From positions 248,001 through 312,000 of the forward strand of contig JAHWDD010000013.1 in assembly GCA_023897205.1 (NCBI GenBank): DNA of 64,000 nt, read 5' to 3'. Made by a program: the position numbers and the translations under genes. Below, piece after piece: positions 21,409 through 33,361 of this stretch. The stretch's first letter is position 1; each line of letters opens with the position of its first letter. The notes below the pieces were generated by a model. The model worked only from the letters and a program-made list of their open reading frames with translations. It had not been told where the DNA came from and did not search any database. This stretch comes from Exophiala sp. HKRS030. Lineage: Eukaryota; Ascomycota; Eurotiomycetes; Chaetothyriales; Herpotrichiellaceae.

Positions 21409-24276
21409 ATGAGCCAGTCCTACTTCCCCGACGAAGGCTCCTCCTCCTGGCGCCACAGTCCCCAAGACCACGGTGATGCGTCAGACCACGCCGACCTCGA
21501 CCTCGAAATGGACTCACCTGCGCCCATCCGCCCTCCTTCCTACCGACCAGAGTACATGACCGTGGGGACCGGAGGACAACCGTCTCATGCAGCCGCGTTG
21601 ATGGAGCAATTGGAACGAGATTCAGGTTATGGCAGTATGCCAGGTGACGTACAGCAGCGTGGTGGCGAGATGAGGTCTTGGGAGGACGAACTGTTGCGAG
21701 ATAGACCTACGCCTGCACACACCCCCCAAGTCGACGGCCAACCTGCGAAGATGTCCGAGAACGAGAAACGAGCCCTTGCCAGCCATGTTCATCAACTCCA
21801 TTACAATCAGAACCGAGTGGCGCTCGCCAAAGCCATCAGCCAGACCGTCGAATTGCTGAAGCAATTACAGGATATGAACACGCAATGGCCAGCGCATTAC
21901 CCTTCAGTGCAAAGATCTGAAGACGATAGACACCCACAGAGACCGGCTTTGACGCAGGCTCAGTCGCATCGAGACGATGCCGATCTATCGAGAGAAATCT
22001 TCCTCAAGAATCGTCCTGGAGCACTCAGGCGAGCAGGTACATCGATCGGCGAGGACACGACCGGCGAGTCGAGTTCACAGGCACAGCAGAGAAGGACACC
22101 TGAGCCCCGATTAATCACGCCACAGATTGCACAAGAGTTCTCCATCCTCAAGTTGGATCTAAAGGTTGGCGCACTGTCGCAGACTGAGTTGGTCCATTCG
22201 CTGGAAAAGAAGTCGATCGCTTCTCTGCTGGACGGGAAGATCAGCCAAAGTGTTCGCCACCTGCTCGCTCTTCGCGATCGGATAGAGGATACTTCGAGCA
22301 AGGTGTTGGTGACGGGTGATCTCAATGCCGGCAAGTCAACATTCTGCAACGCACTATTACGGCGGAAGATCCTCCCAGAAGATCAGCAGCCTTGCACCAG
22401 CATCTTCTGTGAAGTCTTGGATGCAAAGGAAAATGGTGGACTTGAAGAAGTCCATGCCGTCCACAAGGATTCAATATACAATCGAAACGATGAGAGCACA
22501 TACGACGCCTACTCATTGCAAGAATTGGAGAAGATCGTTGTGGACAATGATCGGTACATGCAGTGTAAGGTCTACGTCAGGGATATACGGACAATTGATC
22601 AATCACTGCTCAACAACGGTGTCGTCGATATCGCCCTGATAGATGCACCAGGTCTGAATTCAGACTCGGTCAAGACGACAGCTGTCTTTGCTCGTCAAGA
22701 AGAAATCGATGTTGTTGTGTTTGTGGTCTCGGCGGCGAACCACTTCACGTTATCTGCTAAAGAGTTTATATGGCAAGCTGCTCACGAGAAGGCATATATC
22801 TTCATGGTGGTCAATGGATTCGACAACATCAGAGATAAAGAGCGATGTCAAAAGATGATTCTCGACCAACTTGCCAAACTCAGTCCGCAGACATTCAAGG
22901 AGGCACAAGAACTAGTCCATTTCGTGTCCAGCAATGCCATTCCAACACAGCCTGCATTGCCGCCCAGTGCGGGTGATGACAGTGGAAGCGGGTCTGGACG
23001 TTCAAATCCTCCGGATGGCGACGATGGAGATGACGATTCTGGAAAGGGTAAAGGGAAGGACAAAGAAAAGATGCAAGATTTCGAGGTTTTGGAAGGTGCC
23101 CTTCGCAGGTTCGTTCTAGAGAAACGAGCACGGTCGAAATTGGCGCCGGCCAAAACCTACTTGATGAACTGCTTGGGCGATATGAACGTTTTGGCAACAG
23201 TCAACCGAGATGTCGCACAAGCTGAACTCGAAAGAGTCTCCAAGGCGCTCGCTGAAATCGAACCCGAATTTGAGGACAAACAGAAGCACCGGACTGTAAT
23301 TTCCGAACAGATTGAGAAAGACATTGATTCCACAGCATCGGATGTCTACAACCACACAAGGTCGAGCTTGTCAAGTACAATCGCGAATGTCGGTAAGGAG
23401 AACCATGGTATCGAGTACCCTGGTCTGTTATCAGCCTTCCAATATGCGGAAGATCTACGAGTTGCCATGCTCGACCAAATCTCTGCGGCGGTCACCAACT
23501 GCGAGTCCTACGGTCGAGCCAAAACAGTAGAGGGCGTCAGCATGATCAAGTCTCTGGGGCTGTTGCACGTCGGTGAAGGCTATGAAAATCTCAGTTTCCA
23601 AGCAGACAAGATGTTCCAACGACGGAAAGACGCCCTCGTGCGATCGGTGGACACGGATGTGGAGATCTGGGACTTTTTCGACATCGCTGGTCTTTGGGAG
23701 CGACAGGAGAAGACCGTCGGGACTGGTCTCGCCCTGACAGTCATGGGCACTGTCGGTTCTAGGGCTATTGGTGGCGTTGGTTGGGTTGATGGTGCCTTTG
23801 GTGCAGCAAAGATTCTCGGCAGTCAGAACTTGCGGAGGTTGTTTGTTCCAGGTGTGGTTGCTGCTGGTAAGTCATTCTTTTCCGATCGTCATCTTGGAAA
23901 ATCTCTAACATATGTTGCAGCTATCCTCACCGTGGCCTATGTCCTGTCCAACATCCCTCAGGCACTTCCTCCACGACTAGCATCGAAACTTTCCGCCACT
24001 TTAGCCGAGATGGACTATACCCACAGTAATGCCAACCGCATCGCCGCCGAGGTGAGACGTGTTCTTCGTTATCCAGCACAACGACTCACGACCGACCTTG
24101 CTCAAGGGGTAGAGGAGCTCAGACAGAAGAAGGAAGACGTCACCAAGACGAAGCGTGAAAGCGAGGTGGCCAGAAAGTACTTTGGAAACCTCGTGCGGGA
24201 TTCTTCGGAAACCCGACGACGGGTGTCTTCAATTGACCTGGAAGGGATACCGGGCGCTGTGGGCGCGTATGCTTGA
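21409..24276 (+). CDS. fzo1: Mitofusin-type dynamin-like GTPase of the mitochondrial outer membrane
   Basis: Two exons (21409-23866, 23921-24276) give 937 residues. The 54-nt intron is in phase and also open, but GTAAGT...GCAG splicing yields a continuous hydrophobic segment, VVAAILTVAYVLSN. The GTPase motifs are clear: G1 GDLNAGKST (303-311), G3 DAPG (412-415) and G4 NGFDN (469-473). An acidic/basic low-complexity insert (GDDGDDDSGKGKGKDKEK) follows the GTPase domain. Helical regions precede two hydrophobic segments near residues 770-840, the fungal Fzo1 topology with both ends in the cytosol. A coiled-coil heptad region (ELRQKKEDVTKTKRESEV) lies near the C-terminus. Fzo1 tethers and fuses mitochondrial outer membranes. 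The N-terminal ~150 residues are disordered and Ser/Pro-rich. Confidence 0.94.
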   Translation: MSQSYFPDEGSSSWRHSPQDHGDASDHADLDLEMDSPAPIRPPSYRPEYMTVGTGGQPSHAAALMEQLERDSGYGSMPGDVQQRGGEMRSWEDELLRDRPTPAHTPQVDGQPAKMSENEKRALASHVHQLHYNQNRVALAKAISQTVELLKQLQDMNTQWPAHYPSVQRSEDDRHPQRPALTQAQSHRDDADLSREIFLKNRPGALRRAGTSIGEDTTGESSSQAQQRRTPEPRLITPQIAQEFSILKLDLKVGALSQTELVHSLEKKSIASLLDGKISQSVRHLLALRDRIEDTSSKVLVTGDLNAGKSTFCNALLRRKILPEDQQPCTSIFCEVLDAKENGGLEEVHAVHKDSIYNRNDESTYDAYSLQELEKIVVDNDRYMQCKVYVRDIRTIDQSLLNNGVVDIALIDAPGLNSDSVKTTAVFARQEEIDVVVFVVSAANHFTLSAKEFIWQAAHEKAYIFMVVNGFDNIRDKERCQKMILDQLAKLSPQTFKEAQELVHFVSSNAIPTQPALPPSAGDDSGSGSGRSNPPDGDDGDDDSGKGKGKDKEKMQDFEVLEGALRRFVLEKRARSKLAPAKTYLMNCLGDMNVLATVNRDVAQAELERVSKALAEIEPEFEDKQKHRTVISEQIEKDIDSTASDVYNHTRSSLSSTIANVGKENHGIEYPGLLSAFQYAEDLRVAMLDQISAAVTNCESYGRAKTVEGVSMIKSLGLLHVGEGYENLSFQADKMFQRRKDALVRSVDTDVEIWDFFDIAGLWERQEKTVGTGLALTVMGTVGSRAIGGVGWVDGAFGAAKILGSQNLRRLFVPGVVAAGKSFFSDRHLGKSLTYVAAILTVAYVLSNIPQALPPRLASKLSATLAEMDYTHSNANRIAAEVRRVLRYPAQRLTTDLAQGVEELRQKKEDVTKTKRESEVARKYFGNLVRDSSETRRRVSSIDLEGIPGAVGAYA

Positions 24277-25946
24277 TTTTGACGGAGTAACAAGGACCGC
24301 AACAACAACAACGAGGAAAATGAACCTGCATGATACCGCTTCTGTCCAGTTGGACTGGTTGTATATTCTCCACTTGCCCACACATAGCAATATACCTAAG
24401 TAGCCTCTATTCATGAATGATTAGCGAATGTAATATGAAGTTTGTGTCATGTATGTTTAACCAAGTCACTGCTATGAGAAAGACAATGCTCTGTACGCAA
24501 ATGAAGGGATGGGTTTCATTGTGAAGGGAAGATAATATTCGGGTAGGGACGTGAGCTGGGAGGAGAAATGGAAAATCACTTTATATATTCTGACGTGTAG
24601 CTCGTGCCTACCTTACAGAATAAACAGACCAGAAGAACTGTTTTATATTGCGTCTACGAAACATCCGTCCATACTATGCATACATAGTTGTGCAAGTACG
24701 GCGATCCTTTAAAATACTGTCGACACTATTGAGAAAGCCTACCTTTCTACGAAAAACCATGGATGGGGTTGATTGGGGGGAGTATTTCTGTATTCGCTAA
24801 TCTTAAAAGGAATGCCCTGCTTACCTGGCTTGTATCGAACTGTCCGCTTTTATGAAGAGACCGGAAGGTGACCATCTCAGTACAAATGCATAATTGTTCG
24901 GACTTTATCGATCGTCGGCCGAGAGAACGACAAACTGTGGTTGCCTGGCTGAGGCTGGATTGTACAAGTACTCCGTGGCCTACGGAGTTTGTAGAGCATA
25001 GAGTACCTAGTTCAAGTACAGTAGGTGGTAATTTCTTAGGCTTTTCTAGGCCTGTTTTAGTGCAGAACTACCCGAGGTACGGAGTACAAAGGACACGTAC
25101 CTAGGCTAGTTCAAGGCCTGTACAGGAGCATAAAGGACCCTTTTCTAGGTGTGACATTTAGGTACTTTAGGCACCGTCATAGGTGCTACAATGCCAACTT
25201 GACGTCCTAAACTGCCAGGGGACTACAATCGCACTCTGTTTGCTTCACACGATACAGTACACGCAGTAATGGCGCTTTTATTTGCTACGTTTTTATTTTT
25301 GAAACAACAATATCCGTACCATTTAAAGATCTCTTGTAGTCTGGACAAATCTTGACTCGTACACACTAAAATAAAATACATCGCCACCTTCTTCCCTCCC
25401 CTCCTCATTTCCATAATACTCCCCCACACAATTGAACTCCCTTCTGTCCTACTACATCATTCCCCCCCCTCCTGCTCACATTCCTCTTTGTGTTCCTGAA
25501 CGGCGCCTTTGCCATCTTGACTTGTGCGTGACCCAACAAACCACATACATTCGAACATCGGGCCAGATCATCCTTCCACCTTGCGAACCGCCTCTCACTC
25601 GTACTCTCTGTACGAACTCAAATCAACAAAGCCACCCAGTCTCCTCGTACAGAACAACCCCCGTATTGCCTTCTGCTGCCGTGGGACTTTGTTGGACGAT
25701 CGACCTGCGCCTAACCTCAGTCCCTAGCCGCCTGCGCCTCACTTTCAACCACTTGCATTACCTCGACTCGACTCAACTTAACTCGGCACCTTTCCCTCCT
25801 TCATCCCTTACTCGTACTGAGGTTACCTCCTTGCTCCTTCGTTGTAACATCTGCCATCTCACCCCCCCGCCGATCTTATCAAGCTTTTCAAGCTGGCGGG
25901 CACCACTGAGCGGAGAACCTCCACGCATGGGGGCTTTCTAAACCGC
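24277..25946. other. Intergenic, fzo1 3' flank and PP2C promoter/leader
   Basis: This stretch of about 1.7 kb has no supported gene. Between about 24,965 and 25,180 there is a cluster of short repeated words (TACGGAGTA/TACTCCGT, GTACCTAG, TAGGCCTGT, CTAGTTCAAG). From 25,390 to 25,870 the plus strand is C/T-rich, as expected of a long fungal 5' leader. Confidence 0.5.
25927..25941 (+). promoter_or_regulatory. Minimal upstream ORF of the PP2C gene
   Basis: ATG GGG GCT TTC TAA encodes only MGAF. It stops five nucleotides before the PP2C start codon at 25947. A terminating ribosome would have almost no room to reacquire initiation factors, so the uORF would probably act as a brake or be leaky-scanned. 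Confidence 0.4.
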
Positions 25947-27736
25947 ATGTTTGGGAAGAAAGAGAAGGATGCCGACTCGGATTCTATACAACCTCGCTCC
26001 AGCACCGACGGCTCTGCCAATGTAGCAGCGTCGCCCAACAGTCCCATTGCCATCAAGACCAGCGACCTATCTCCCCAGTCCGAAACCCCGGGGCGGAAGC
26101 CTACAGAAGACCCTACTTCCTCTCCCAGAGACGAACAGAAAAAGCGCAGGAGTAGTAGCGCCAAAGCGAAAGAGATCTTCACCCAAGCCAAAAATTCGCT
26201 CATCCACGGAGACAAGGACGGACCTCAGACACCCATGCAAAAGTTATCCAAAACCGACGCCGCCCTGAGTGTGCCTCAAGGCTCACTCAACAACTCGGCC
26301 GGCGAGTCTCGTCCGACACCCAACTCGTCGTTCTTGGTCGGAGTGACCGAGGACAAGAACAAGAAATGTCGCCGGACTATGGAAGACACCCACTCCTACC
26401 TCTACAACTTCCTCGGCACCCCCGCACCCGTGCTGACCGACAACGCCCTCACCCAAAAGAAATCGATTGAAGATCGAAATAGCTTGACCTCGATACCCTC
26501 GGAGCCTGCGCACCACGTGGTCGAGACCGACAATGGCTATTTTGCCATCTTCGACGGCCACGCTGGCACCTTTGCCGCCGAATGGTGCGGGAAGAAGTTA
26601 CACATCATCTTGGAGGATCTGATGCGCAAACACCCCAACACACCTGTACCCGAGCTGCTCGATCAGACTTATACCTCGGCCGACAATCAATTGGAGAAAC
26701 TACCCTTAAAGAACAGTGGATGTACAGCCATTACAGCGGTGTTGAGATGGGAGGACCGCGTACCTACGAATAACTCCGCGACCGGCTCTCAGGCGATCGC
26801 GGCATTAGCAGCGGCGGCGGCCAAAGAGGCGGAGAAGAACGAAAAGACCGAGAAAAAGGACGAAACAAACGAGGCGACACCACGCTCTAACTCGACGGCC
26901 GAAGCGGCCGCAGCAGCAATCCAAGAAGCCAAGACCAAGGCTACACGGCAGCGAGTTTTGTATACTGCCAATGTTGGTGATGCGCGAATCGTGCTTTGTC
27001 GAAACGGCAAGGCGCTTCGCCTTTCATACGATCACAAGGGCATGGATGAGAACGAAGGCAGACGAATCACGAAAGCCGGGGGCCTGATCCTGAATAACCG
27101 GGTGAATGGGGTTTTGGCTGTCACTCGGGCACTAGGCGATTCTTACCTCAAAGATCTGGTCACGGGGCATCCTTATACGACAGAGACTGTCATTCAGCCT
27201 GACCAAGATGAGTTCTTAATCCTGGCCTGCGATGGGGTAAGCTGATCTTCCGGATCTTGCCAAATGGACATTTACTAACGATTGTGTAGTTGTGGGATGT
27301 TTGTTCTGATCAGGAGGCCGTGGACTTGGTCCGTAACGTGCAAGATCCTCAACAAGCCTCGAAAATGTTGGTAGATCATGCGCTGGCTCGATTCTCGACC
27401 GACAACCTGTCGGTGATGATTGTCCGTTTCGACTCGAACAAGTTGCAGCAAAACACCAAGATTGGCATCGGAGTCGAAGCAGAGGGTGACAAGGACAAGG
27501 GCGCCATCAGCGAAGTTGAAATGATCGTCTCAGAAGCCCGACGTCATTCTGGTGTAGTACAAGAAGGCGCGATTTCCGACCAGGACTCGGAAGAGTTAAG
27601 ACAATCGGTCATCAAAGAGGCGGAAACCGAGGAAGAAGAGCCTGGACCAGAACTGACGCCAGAAGGGAAGGGAGAGGCGGAAAAGATCTTGGCTTCAAAA
27701 GATCAAGATGTCGAGATGACGGACAAGAGTGGATGA
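25947..27736 (+). CDS. PP2C-type Ser/Thr protein phosphatase, Ptc1-like
   Basis: Two exons (25947-27236, 27290-27736; 53-nt intron) give 578 residues. The join reads [20 protein letters not shown]. The first ~130 residues are polar and disordered. PP2C metal-binding motifs follow: [10 protein letters not shown] (Glu146, Asp147), FAIFDGHAG (Asp203), [27 protein letters not shown] (Asp429) and [11 protein letters not shown]. The motif [18 protein letters not shown] and the compact core resemble yeast Ptc1, which dephosphorylates MAP kinases of the osmotic and wall stress pathways. An Ala/Glu/Lys-rich insert ([19 protein letters not shown]) of about 60 residues interrupts the catalytic domain, and an acidic tail of ~100 residues extends it. 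The Ptc1 assignment is by motif memory and could be a sister paralogue. Confidence 0.9.
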
Positions 27737-29367
27737 GGTTGATGGATGCGTATACCATGCATTTGCAATCCATGAGGTTCTTTTCGAGAGGCATCCGACA
27801 GTACATTCGACGCGAGAAAGGGGCGAGGGTGGCACTTTCTCGGTCTTTTGAGGCACATTCGGATGACTAAAATGGGGACTGATGATGTCGAATTCTCTGA
27901 AGATTACACGAGTCGTCGGCCTCTATCGTTTGTTTAGGATTCGGTATTCACTTTTCATCTCCATAGAGGTTCAGGTCATTGTGGGGTTTGGACACACTCG
28001 GAAGCCGAGTTGGAATACAGAAAGTCCTGGTTACCTACAGATGCTGGGGAGATGAAAGTTTGGCATGTATGCATCTTCTACGAGTAGCACAAGGCAAACG
28101 AAGTAGATGGAGTGTACGAGTATTCATGCGGCTTTACTCGGGAGGTGTAAATGCAGTACGGTACCTAAGTAGTTGAGATGTGTGTGGCGCGATCAACTGA
28201 ATGCACGGTTGATGTCTGAATCAATATCAATTCCTTTTTCCAGTGAGTGAGTCATTCTACTGTATATAAGGAGGATGTAGGGAATGCTAGTAGTAAGTCG
28301 AGACAAGGCTGCACATTCGGACCACAGGTACAGATTGTGACTTGTGTGCATGAGAAGCTCATATCTACCTTGCTGGAAACACGCTTTCTCTTAACAATTA
28401 TTACAGAGTTATAATAATTCTAGTTCTCGTTCTCAGGTTGAAACGGCGGTTCGGAATCATCTTCCTTTTCACCGGTTGTACGGGAGAGGGAAAAAAAGGT
28501 TGTACGGAGCTTCAGACCGAGTTCCAGCAAGTCGAAAACTTTGGTACGGAACAGATATACCGAATCGAGAGATGAGCTTTGGAAATTGTTGACCCCGGGG
28601 CCAACAAATGTACTGTGACTTTATCCGTACTGTAGCTAATCAATGAGTACTCCGTAGATACTCCGTACACAGTGGACAGAGTTAATCCGTCAAATCTTTT
28701 AGGCGGCGCCGGGTTTAAGCTGATAAAGATTCAATTTATAGGTGGCGTCAATTGGCGGTTCGGGGCGAGTGGAAGCCTACAATGGACTCATGGTATTGTA
28801 CTCGTGCCCTGGGTAAAGAGTACAATGTTCAGCAAAGTCATGGAGTAGTACACGTACAAGACAGTTATGTACCCTAGAGAAACCATTATCAATGACGGCG
28901 GCGATATAGAGATAGGAACAGAGTACGGAGTAATAATAACCTCACGGTCGATGATGTGGCTGACTACTCGCATCAATCTGCACAGTCACATCACCGCTTA
29001 TCAGGATCCATCAATTTATTCTCGTCTATCCAGGGAAGCTATTTATTTATTAGTTACTTGGAAGAAGTCAAGTTGTTATCCGTCAGACTCCACTGGCCTC
29101 TTGTCCAACTGGTGCTTGTCATCCGCCTTTGCCTTTGCGGTCGCCATTCAAAAAAAAATATAGCCGGACTTTGTTTCTACTGCCCAAAACCATAATTGTT
29201 ACTCACATACTCCGTATTCTCCCTACAACTTCACGCCCTTCCCTGGCGACTGCCATCGTCCTAACAACTACGAGTACTCCTTCGTTCCTCAAAAGACCTC
29301 ATGCTTTCCCCTTGAGTCGCCTTTTCCCTTCCCCCCCAATTCTTGTCCAAACTTCTTCCGGCCCGCC
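27737..29367. other. Intergenic, PP2C 3' flank and NADH dehydrogenase promoter
   Basis: About 1.6 kb has no supported gene. Words TACTCCGTA/TACGGAGTA occur near 28,646 (twice), 28,923 and 29,208. A five-codon-or-less upstream ORF (ATG CTT TCC CCT TGA, 29301-29315) precedes the next gene. The leader from 29,200 on is C/T-rich. Confidence 0.5.
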
Positions 29368-31293
29368 ATGGCGAGCAAAGTCGCCCTGCGCCTGAAGCCG
29401 GTGAGCTTCTCGATTGCGTCACGCAGGTCAATATCCTCCCTGGCCGCGACCTCCCTCCGTGGGACGGTGAAACCGTCCCCTGTGATTGCGATCGTTCCCA
29501 AGAAGCCGCAATGTCTCCCTCGCCTTCTCCTTCGACAGTCCTTCCGTCGCGGCTACGCCGACGCCCCCCAGGCCACCCTCTCCCCGACCCCGAAGCCGAA
29601 GAAGCGCTTCAGGTTCTTCCGCTTCATCTGGCGGGTGACCTACCTCTCGACCTGTGCTCTGATCGGGTACACTGGCTATCAAATCTGGGAAGGCCGGAAT
29701 CCAGCAGAGCAGTTTGAACCCGACCCGAGCAAGAAGACCCTGGTGATACTCGGTACGTGCTTTATTCTGTAATCCAGCTGCGGGAAAAAATCGTACACAT
29801 GCTGACAATTTTAATCTTTCAGGTACCGGGTGGGGATCGGTCTCCTTGCTCAAGAACTTGGATACCGAAAACTACAATGTCGTCGTCATCTCGCCTCGGA
29901 ATTACTTCTTGTTTACGCCCCTGCTGCCTTCATGCACCACCGGTACCATCGAACATCGCTCGATCATGGAGCCCATCCGGAACATCCTGCGACACAAAAA
30001 GGCACGAGTAAAGTTCTACGAAGCCGAAGCCACCAAGATTGACTACGAGAAGAGAATCGTCTACGCCAAAGATGACTCCGATATCAAGGGTGATACCATG
30101 GAGACCGAAATCCCCTTCGACATGCTCGTCGTGGGTGTCGGCGCGGAAAACGCTACCTTTGGAATCCCCGGTGTTCGCGAACATGCTTGCTTCTTGAAGG
30201 AGGTCGGTGATGCCCAAAAGATCCGAAAACAGATCATGGACTGCGTGGAAACTGCCACTTTCAAGGACCAAACTCCTGAGGAAATTAAGCGTCTTTTGCA
30301 CATGGTTGTGGTGGGTGGTGGTCCCACCGGTGTCGAGTTCGCTGGTGAACTTCAGGATTTCTTCCAGGAAGACCTCCTCAAGTGGGTTCCGCAAATCAAG
30401 GACGACTTCCATGTCACTCTGGTCGAAGCTCTCCCCAATGTTCTGCCCATGTTCAGCAAACAGTTGATCGAGTACACCGAATCGTCGTTCAAGGAGGAAC
30501 ACATCGACATCCGCACAAAGACCATGGTCAAGAATGTCACGGACAAGTACATCGAAGCCGAGATCCAAAAACCAGATGGAACCAAGGGCATCGAAAAGAT
30601 CCCCTATGGTCTGCTCGTGTGGGCCACGGGTAACGCTTTGCGCCCTTTGGTCAAGGATCTCATGCAACAAATTCCCGCCCAAAAGAACGCTCGTCGTGGT
30701 CTCGAGGTGAATGAATACCTGGTCGTGAATGGTTCCGAAAACATCTGGGCTGTTGGTGATTGTGCTGTCGCCAACTATGCCCCCACCGCCCAGGTGGCGG
30801 CCCAAGAAGGTGCTTTCCTCGCCCGCCTCTTCAACACCATGGCCAAGACTGATGCCCTCGAATCCGAACTCAAGCAATTGTCTGCTAAGCAAGCCACCGC
30901 CAAGCCAGACGACCGTACTGTCGTTTTGAACGAAATCAATGAGCGTCAACGACAACTTCGCCGTGTCAAGCAGATTGGTCCCTTCCAGTACTCGCATCAA
31001 GGATCTTTGGCCTATATTGGTGCGGAAAAGGCTGTGGCGGATGTGTCTTGGTTCAGCGGCAACATTGCATCCGGTGGTACCATGACCTATCTATTTTGGA
31101 AGAGTGCATATTTGAGCATGTGCTTTAGCAGTAAGTTTCTTGCCATTCACCTTAACATCTCCTTTCTGCCTTGATCTGGTGGTGTTTTCCAGAGTATAAT
31201 GGCTAACGAATTTCCGTAGCACGAAACCGTGTTCTCGTTGCTTTTGACTGGGTCAAGGCCAAGTTCTTTGGCCGTGACGTGTCCCGGGAGTAG
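29368..31293 (+). CDS. Alternative (type II) NADH dehydrogenase, mitochondrial
   Basis: Three exons (29368-29752, 29823-31130, 31220-31293; introns 70 and 89 nt) give 588 residues. The N-terminus is an Arg/Ser-rich mitochondrial presequence, followed by one membrane segment (YLSTCALIGYTGYQIW). Two dinucleotide-binding folds follow: the FAD motif VILGTGWGS near 126-134 and the NAD(H) motif VVVGGGPTGVEFAGEL near 288-303. Conserved family pieces include YFLFTPLLPS, LLVWATGN and WAVGDCA. The C-terminal membrane-anchor region is KSAYLSMCFSTRNRVLVAFDW. There is no EF-hand insert, so the enzyme is not of the calcium-binding NDE1 type of Neurospora. NDH-2 enzymes pass electrons from NADH to ubiquinone without pumping protons. 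The N-terminal anchor suggests an external (intermembrane-space-facing) enzyme, but orientation is inferred. Confidence 0.94.
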
Positions 31294-31828
31294 GGTAATG
31301 AACGAAGAATTTAACATCCGCCCACTCTTTTCCTACCTACCCAGGTAAGGTAATGAGAGAACAAAGAAAAGGCCATGGACTCCGCCATATAGTTTGTATT
31401 GTTTGATTTGTTGAGAGCGTTGAGTCTGGCTAGGCAAGGGAAAGGAAGGAATGGAACATTCTAGGACGGGATTTACGTTTCTGCTTTTGTTTTTGCCTGT
31501 CCTTTTTCTTCTTCTGTTCCTGTCTAGGTAGAAGGGGAGAGAAAAAAGAAAGGAATGGAAAAAAAGCCAAGCAAGTGGTGGGATGTCTGTGTAACTACCT
31601 TGTCAAAGGTTTATGTATTACTTCCTCAAGGATGGAAATCAAGTCGCATGCACATGTTGTGATATTTTGTCTTTCTTCGACTCGAATGGTGGGTGGACAG
31701 GAAGGAGTATAGTATTGAACTCCTTCGATATTTCTACAGTTATTGACCCAAGTCTGTATGGGGTAATGCAAAATCAAAACCACACCAATTCCGGTCCCAT
31801 CTTCTACCTCTCTTTTTTTCCCCCTTGA
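31294..31828. other. Convergent 3' spacer
   Basis: The 535 nt between the converging NADH dehydrogenase and uL15m genes have T-rich and A-rich tracts compatible with polyadenylation. No gene is recognised. Confidence 0.5.
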
Positions 31829-32862
31829 CTACCACAACTTGTTCTCTTCCTTGGCCTTTGTCACGCCGCTCCGCGCCCGGGCCTTTTTCAACTCCTTCAA
31901 CTGCTCCTCGCTGATGGGGGGTTTGAAGTACAGACTTGCTCCCTCACCCTCCTTGACCGTGTGGCTCAGGTACCCTCGATTCCTGGCGTCTCGGTAGTAC
32001 TCCATGTCCTTCCGCGACGTCGGGTCCGGCAGTCTGTAGTCGTAGCCCATGCCGGCCACGCGCTCCTCGAGGGTCGACCCGCCGGCCTCCAGCAGGGCGG
32101 GCTCGCCGATGGCCCGGGGGTCCCAGCGCAGCGACACGAACGGGTGCATCTCGCCCTTTTTGATGCGCCGGATCGCCTGTTCGGTGTAGAACCGGGTCGT
32201 CACGCTGCCGCCGGCGGCCTCGACGGCCGCGATGGCCGACTGTGAAGCCTTGGACACGACGATGTGGACGGGAGTCTTGAGCTCGGCGGCCCCGTCGGCG
32301 AGGAGTTTGACACCGTCTTTCGGTCGGTTGATGAGTCCCGACCGGCAGAGTTCCAAGAACGTGATGGGTTTGCTCGGGTCCAGACGTTTTTGGTCGATCC
32401 AACTTTGAATCTTGTTCAGATTGACCGGGGTCATCTCCGTGGCGTGTCTAGAGTCGGCAACAACACGTTAACATTTTGTTTTGCCAAACCTTACAGCTTT
32501 GCGGCATCCACCGGTAAAGGGACAAAAACTTACAGATTTACAAAACCATATTTGCCGTGTACAATATGTTCGGGAGTTTGACCTCCATTGAAACCTTCCG
32601 GGACCTTGCCATGCTGTTTCTGGCCGTCCGAACCTCGACCTGACTTGCCACCGTGCCCTGAAGCTGGACCACGTCCTCGTCGGATGCGTCGATTGTAGGC
32701 GCCAGGTCGGTCGGAGAGCTCGCTCAAGATCGAGGCATGTCGTCGGGGTTGAGTATGGAGGAAGGGGAGGAGAAAGGACGGGATGGAAGCGGAAGGGTTT
32801 GACAGTAAGGTGTCGAGGTTGGCGCCTGGTGCGGCCAGCCGGAAGGGGAGTCGTGGCGGCAT
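31829..32862 (-). CDS. Mitochondrial large-subunit ribosomal protein uL15m
   Basis: Two exons (32862-32534 and 32447-31829, 86-nt intron) give 315 residues. ATG 32862 begins an Arg/Leu/Pro presequence (MPPRLPFRLAAPGAN). The bacterial L15-like core follows: RRIRRGRGPASGHGGKSGRG, the glycine- and arginine-rich 23S-rRNA-binding start of L15. After the intron come LNKIQSWIDQKRLDPSKPIT and VKLLADGAAELKTPVHIVVS, matching the L15 domain VLG-like fold. The ~70-residue extension at the C-terminus is usual for fungal mitoribosomal L15 (yeast MRPL10). It acts in the mitochondrial matrix as part of the 54S subunit. The gene is divergent from the glycosyltransferase with 499 nt between starts. Confidence 0.93.
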
Positions 32863-33361
32863 CGGCGGCGACTCAGGTTTGGGTTGGTGTCGGTACAAAA
32901 AGACGACGGGATGGTTTGTCTGAAGCTCTGCTCTGAGACAATCTAGAGTTCCATACAAAAAGTCCGCAATGCTGGTTTTTGTGAAAACGACGCCGCCTTA
33001 ACACAGTTTCGCGACTGCGCCGTAAGACCTACCGAAGAGACCTCGCTGCTTTTGTAGAACAGAAGCCCCGTATTCTTTCTCCGTTCACGAGTGAAAAGCC
33101 CAAGGCACGTGTGGCCAATCATCATCCACAATTTGCGGCCCCGAATACGAAGCCTCCTGACAAGATGTTGAAGGCGACTTTTATTTCAATCCCCATCACT
33201 CTTTATTCATACTCTGTACACTCCATAACGACGACTGTGTCGGTTCCGATTGATGTAGCCGGGTGGCCAGTATTGTAACATTGTTTCCGGGCATCTGTCT
33301 ATTTTCTCTCTTGTTATGTACTGATAAGCGACGGACCTCCTGCACCCCGTCGCTCTCAAAC
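32863..33361. promoter_or_regulatory. Divergent promoter region uL15m / GT90
   Basis: Both genes start outward from this 499-nt spacer. Just upstream of the GT90 start a two-codon upstream ORF (ATG TAC TGA, 33316-33324) is visible. No other gene is supported. Confidence 0.5.

Noticed and set aside
25432..25941. Long open frame in the PP2C leader
   Set aside because: Its only ATG is that of the four-codon uORF; the rest is pyrimidine-rich leader.
29930..31000. 356-codon minus-strand frame
   Set aside because: Antisense to the strongly conserved alternative NADH dehydrogenase; its composition follows from that gene's codon use.
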